Part shown: positions 61,838 to 64,000 of the stretch, piece by piece
Layout: every line of letters starts with the position of its first letter
Numbering within the stretch: position 1 is the first letter of the stretch
Origin: an uncultured Alphaproteobacteria bacterium
Lineage (GTDB): Bacteria > Pseudomonadota > Alphaproteobacteria > Caulobacterales > Caulobacteraceae
Reading direction: 5' to 3'
DNA: 64,000 bases
NCBI GenBank assembly: GCA_903909375.1
Contig: CAIVVM010000052.1
Span: forward strand, 25,710 to 89,709
Translations under genes and position numbers: made by a program
The notes under the pieces: generated by a model
Seen by the model: only the letters and a program-made list of their open reading frames with translations
The model's database searches: none
Told to the model about the DNA's origin: nothing

Positions 61838-63265
61838 GTGGCAGAAGCGATCCGCCGGCGTCGGCGCGTGAAGATCGTAGCCACTATCGGTCCAGCGTCC
61901 TCGACGCCGGAGCGACTGGAGGAGTTGTTCCGGACCGGCGCCGATGTTTTCCGCGTGAATTTCAGTCACGGCACGCAGGATGGCCACGCCGAGGTGATCG
62001 ACAATATCCGCCGCGTGGAGAAGAAGGTTGGCCGCCCCATCGGCGTGCTGGCGGACTTGCAGGGCCCCAAACTTCGCGTGGGGCGCTTCGCCTCCGGCCA
62101 TGTAGTGCTGCAGTGGGGGCGCAGCCTGCGCCTCGACCTGAAGGCCACACCCGGCGATGGCGCGCGCGTACAACTCCCCCACCCCGAGATCATGGCCGCC
62201 GCTGGCGTGGGTTCCGTCCTGTTGCTGGATGACGGACGAATCCGGTTGGAGGTGACCCGGCAGACTGCTGAATACCTCGATACGCGCGTCACGGTCGGCG
62301 GTCGCTTATCTGATCACAAAGGGGTCAATCTGCCGGGCATCACCCTGCCGATCCCCGCTCTGACGGTGAAGGATCGTTCCGATCTGGCGTTCGCGCTGGA
62401 TCATGGAGCCGACTACATCGGCCTCTCCTTCGTGCAGCGCCCGGAAGATGTGGTTGAGGCGCGTGAGTTGATCGGCGATCGGGCCTTCATTCTCTCCAAG
62501 ATCGAGAAGCCGGGGGCCCTGCAGTCCATCGAGGAGGTGCTGCGGCTTTCCGACGCGATCATGGTGGCGCGCGGCGACCTGGGCGTGGAGATGCCGGCCG
62601 AGGATGTGCCGTTGATCCAGAAGCGCCTGATCCGTGCCTGCCACCGTTTCGGCAAGCCCGTGGTGGTCGCAACCCAGATGATGGAAAGCATGATCGAGAA
62701 CCCGACGCCTACCCGGGCCGAGGCTTCCGACGTCGCCACCGCCGTGTTCGACGGCGCCGATGCAGTTATGCTTTCAGCCGAGAGCGCCACCGGCAAGTAT
62801 CCCGTTGAGACCGTGCGGATGATGGACAGGATCATCGCGCGCACCGAAGATGATGATGAGTTGCGTGCAGCCCGCGCGGCGCTCCGGCCAAAGCCCGAGA
62901 AATCATCGCCGGATGCGATCTCTGCGGCAGCTCGCCAGGTCGCCGACACCATCGACGCCAAGGCGATCGTGGCCTTCACCCTCTCCGGAAGCACGGCCTT
63001 GCGTATCTCCCGGGAGCGGCCGGATTGTCCGATCCTGGGTTTGACCCCGAGCCTCGAGATCGCGCGACGGATGTCCCTCGTCTGGGGCGTCCACGGCGTA
63101 ACCTCCGAGCCCAATCACACCATGACGGAGACCGTCGCCCAGGCCGCCACGCTGGCGCTCAAGGGCGGCTTCGCCAAGCGTCGGGAAGAGATAGTCGTGA
63201 TCGCCGGCGTGCCATTCGGCAGGTCTGGCGGGACCAATTCACTACGCGTGGCCCAGGTCACCTAA
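61838..63265 (+). CDS. pyk: Pyruvate kinase
   Basis: The 475-residue enzyme makes pyruvate and ATP from phosphoenolpyruvate. The GTG at 61838 has AAGGAG nine bases upstream. VATIGPASS and RVNFSHGT are N-terminal signatures, ADLQGPKLRVG holds active-site residues, FILSKIEKPGAL is the Lys/Glu motif, and MVARGDLGVEMP binds Mg. The C-terminal domain follows MLSAESATGKYP. Last protein gene before the rRNA operon. Confidence 0.97.
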   Translation: MAEAIRRRRRVKIVATIGPASSTPERLEELFRTGADVFRVNFSHGTQDGHAEVIDNIRRVEKKVGRPIGVLADLQGPKLRVGRFASGHVVLQWGRSLRLDLKATPGDGARVQLPHPEIMAAAGVGSVLLLDDGRIRLEVTRQTAEYLDTRVTVGGRLSDHKGVNLPGITLPIPALTVKDRSDLAFALDHGADYIGLSFVQRPEDVVEARELIGDRAFILSKIEKPGALQSIEEVLRLSDAIMVARGDLGVEMPAEDVPLIQKRLIRACHRFGKPVVVATQMMESMIENPTPTRAEASDVATAVFDGADAVMLSAESATGKYPVETVRMMDRIIARTEDDDELRAARAALRPKPEKSSPDAISAAARQVADTIDAKAIVAFTLSGSTALRISRERPDCPILGLTPSLEIARRMSLVWGVHGVTSEPNHTMTETVAQAATLALKGGFAKRREEIVVIAGVPFGRSGGTNSLRVAQVT

Positions 63266-63315
63266 AGTAATCGTCGTCGCTAAACAGTTGTCGCAACCGC
63301 CCATTTGCGCGTTGA

Positions 63316-63350
63316 ATCAAAAACGGCCCCGCATTGATGCGGAGCCGTTT
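63316..63350 (-). terminator. Terminator of the rRNA operon
   Basis: On the minus strand AACGGCTCCGCAT pairs with ATGCGGGGCCGTT and is followed by a T-run (GTTTTTG). It lies just beyond tRNA-fMet, the last gene of the minus-strand operon, and may also stop plus-strand pyk transcription. Confidence 0.85.
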
Positions 63351-63357
63351 GAAAACT

Positions 63358-63434
<77 letters not shown>

Positions 63435-63491
63435 GCAAAGCTGTGGAATGGCATCGTAAATTGAAGGGTTCTGGATCTTGATCTGCTTGGT

Positions 63492-63610
63492 AGACCTGGC
63501 GGCGACCTACTCTCCCGCGCCTTAAGACGAAGTACCATCGGCCCAGAGGAGCTTAACGACCGAGTTCGGAATGGGATCGGGTGGGGACTCCTCGGCAAAA
63601 CCACCAGGTC
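63492..63610 (-). rRNA. 5S ribosomal RNA
   Basis: Ends pair as GACCTGGTGG at the 5' side and CCGCCAGGTC at the 3' side. The loop A/B region reads CCCATTCCGAACTCGG, the conserved 5S sequence. Length about 119 bases. Confidence 0.95.
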
Positions 63611-63679
63611 AACCAAAAAGATCAAGTTCGAGAAGACATCATTGTCTGACACATCAAAGCGTTCATGAGTTTTACTAAG

Positions 63680-64000
<321 letters not shown>

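Overview
The window looks like chromosome of a GC-rich alphaproteobacterium of the order Caulobacterales (Caulobacter or Phenylobacterium type). Taxonomy is inferred from gene content and order, not from a database search. The main support is the minus-strand block dgt - small ORF - SPOR protein - nagZ - scpA - scpB - tatA - tatB - tatC - serS - surE - pcm - dipM, followed by yajC-secD-secF. A four-LysM DipM-type division factor sits at its end. The initiator tRNA beside an rRNA operon also fits.

Layout. 1-9463: end of uvrA, an M28 peptidase, a membrane-anchored hydrolase, a GST, a membrane protein, trmFO, a squalene/phytoene-synthase-like protein, a PuuD-type membrane domain and an Mth938-like protein. 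9468-24866: the conserved envelope and chromosome block (SecDF-YajC, DUF815 ATPase, DipM, Pcm, SurE, SerS, TatABC, ScpAB, NagZ, SPOR, dGTPase). 24949-31859: erpA, a lytic transglycosylase, an acyl-CoA dehydrogenase/FAD oxidoreductase pair, two paired membrane proteins, an RNA methyltransferase and a thioesterase. 31972-37653: an accessory region with two toxin-antitoxin modules, a truncated gene copy, TetR- and HxlR-controlled genes, REP-type repeats and a REP-transposase remnant. 37654-45473: SDR, malonyl-CoA-synthetase-like enzyme, amidase, PAP2 phosphatase, alpha-hydroxy-acid oxidase, a hotdog-like protein and a cytochrome b561/c' pair. 45559-49535: sugar transferase, rlmJ, a 34-residue ORF with its own terminator, and a TonB receptor with no signal peptide. 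49600-57996: a dense catabolic cluster with four crotonases, three SDRs, two GSTs and an epoxide-hydrolase-like protein. 58073-64000: a secreted protein, a second cytochrome c', a KDPG-type aldolase, a PBP1-type penicillin-binding protein, pyruvate kinase, then tRNA-fMet, 5S and the 3' end of 23S rRNA on the minus strand.

The most unusual part is 34.2-37.7 kb. A 1.0-kb segment carrying a DUF5615/DUF433 toxin-antitoxin pair and a truncated gene copy is bounded by 48-bp direct repeats, and one repeat is the 3' end of the hxlR-type regulator gene. About 2 kb further on, a REP-filled segment is bounded by 25-bp direct repeats, and one of these is the 3' end of an SDR gene. The same window has a two-hairpin intergenic repeat whose stems differ by compensatory base changes between copies.

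Functions come from reading motifs in the translations by eye. No alignments or searches were run.
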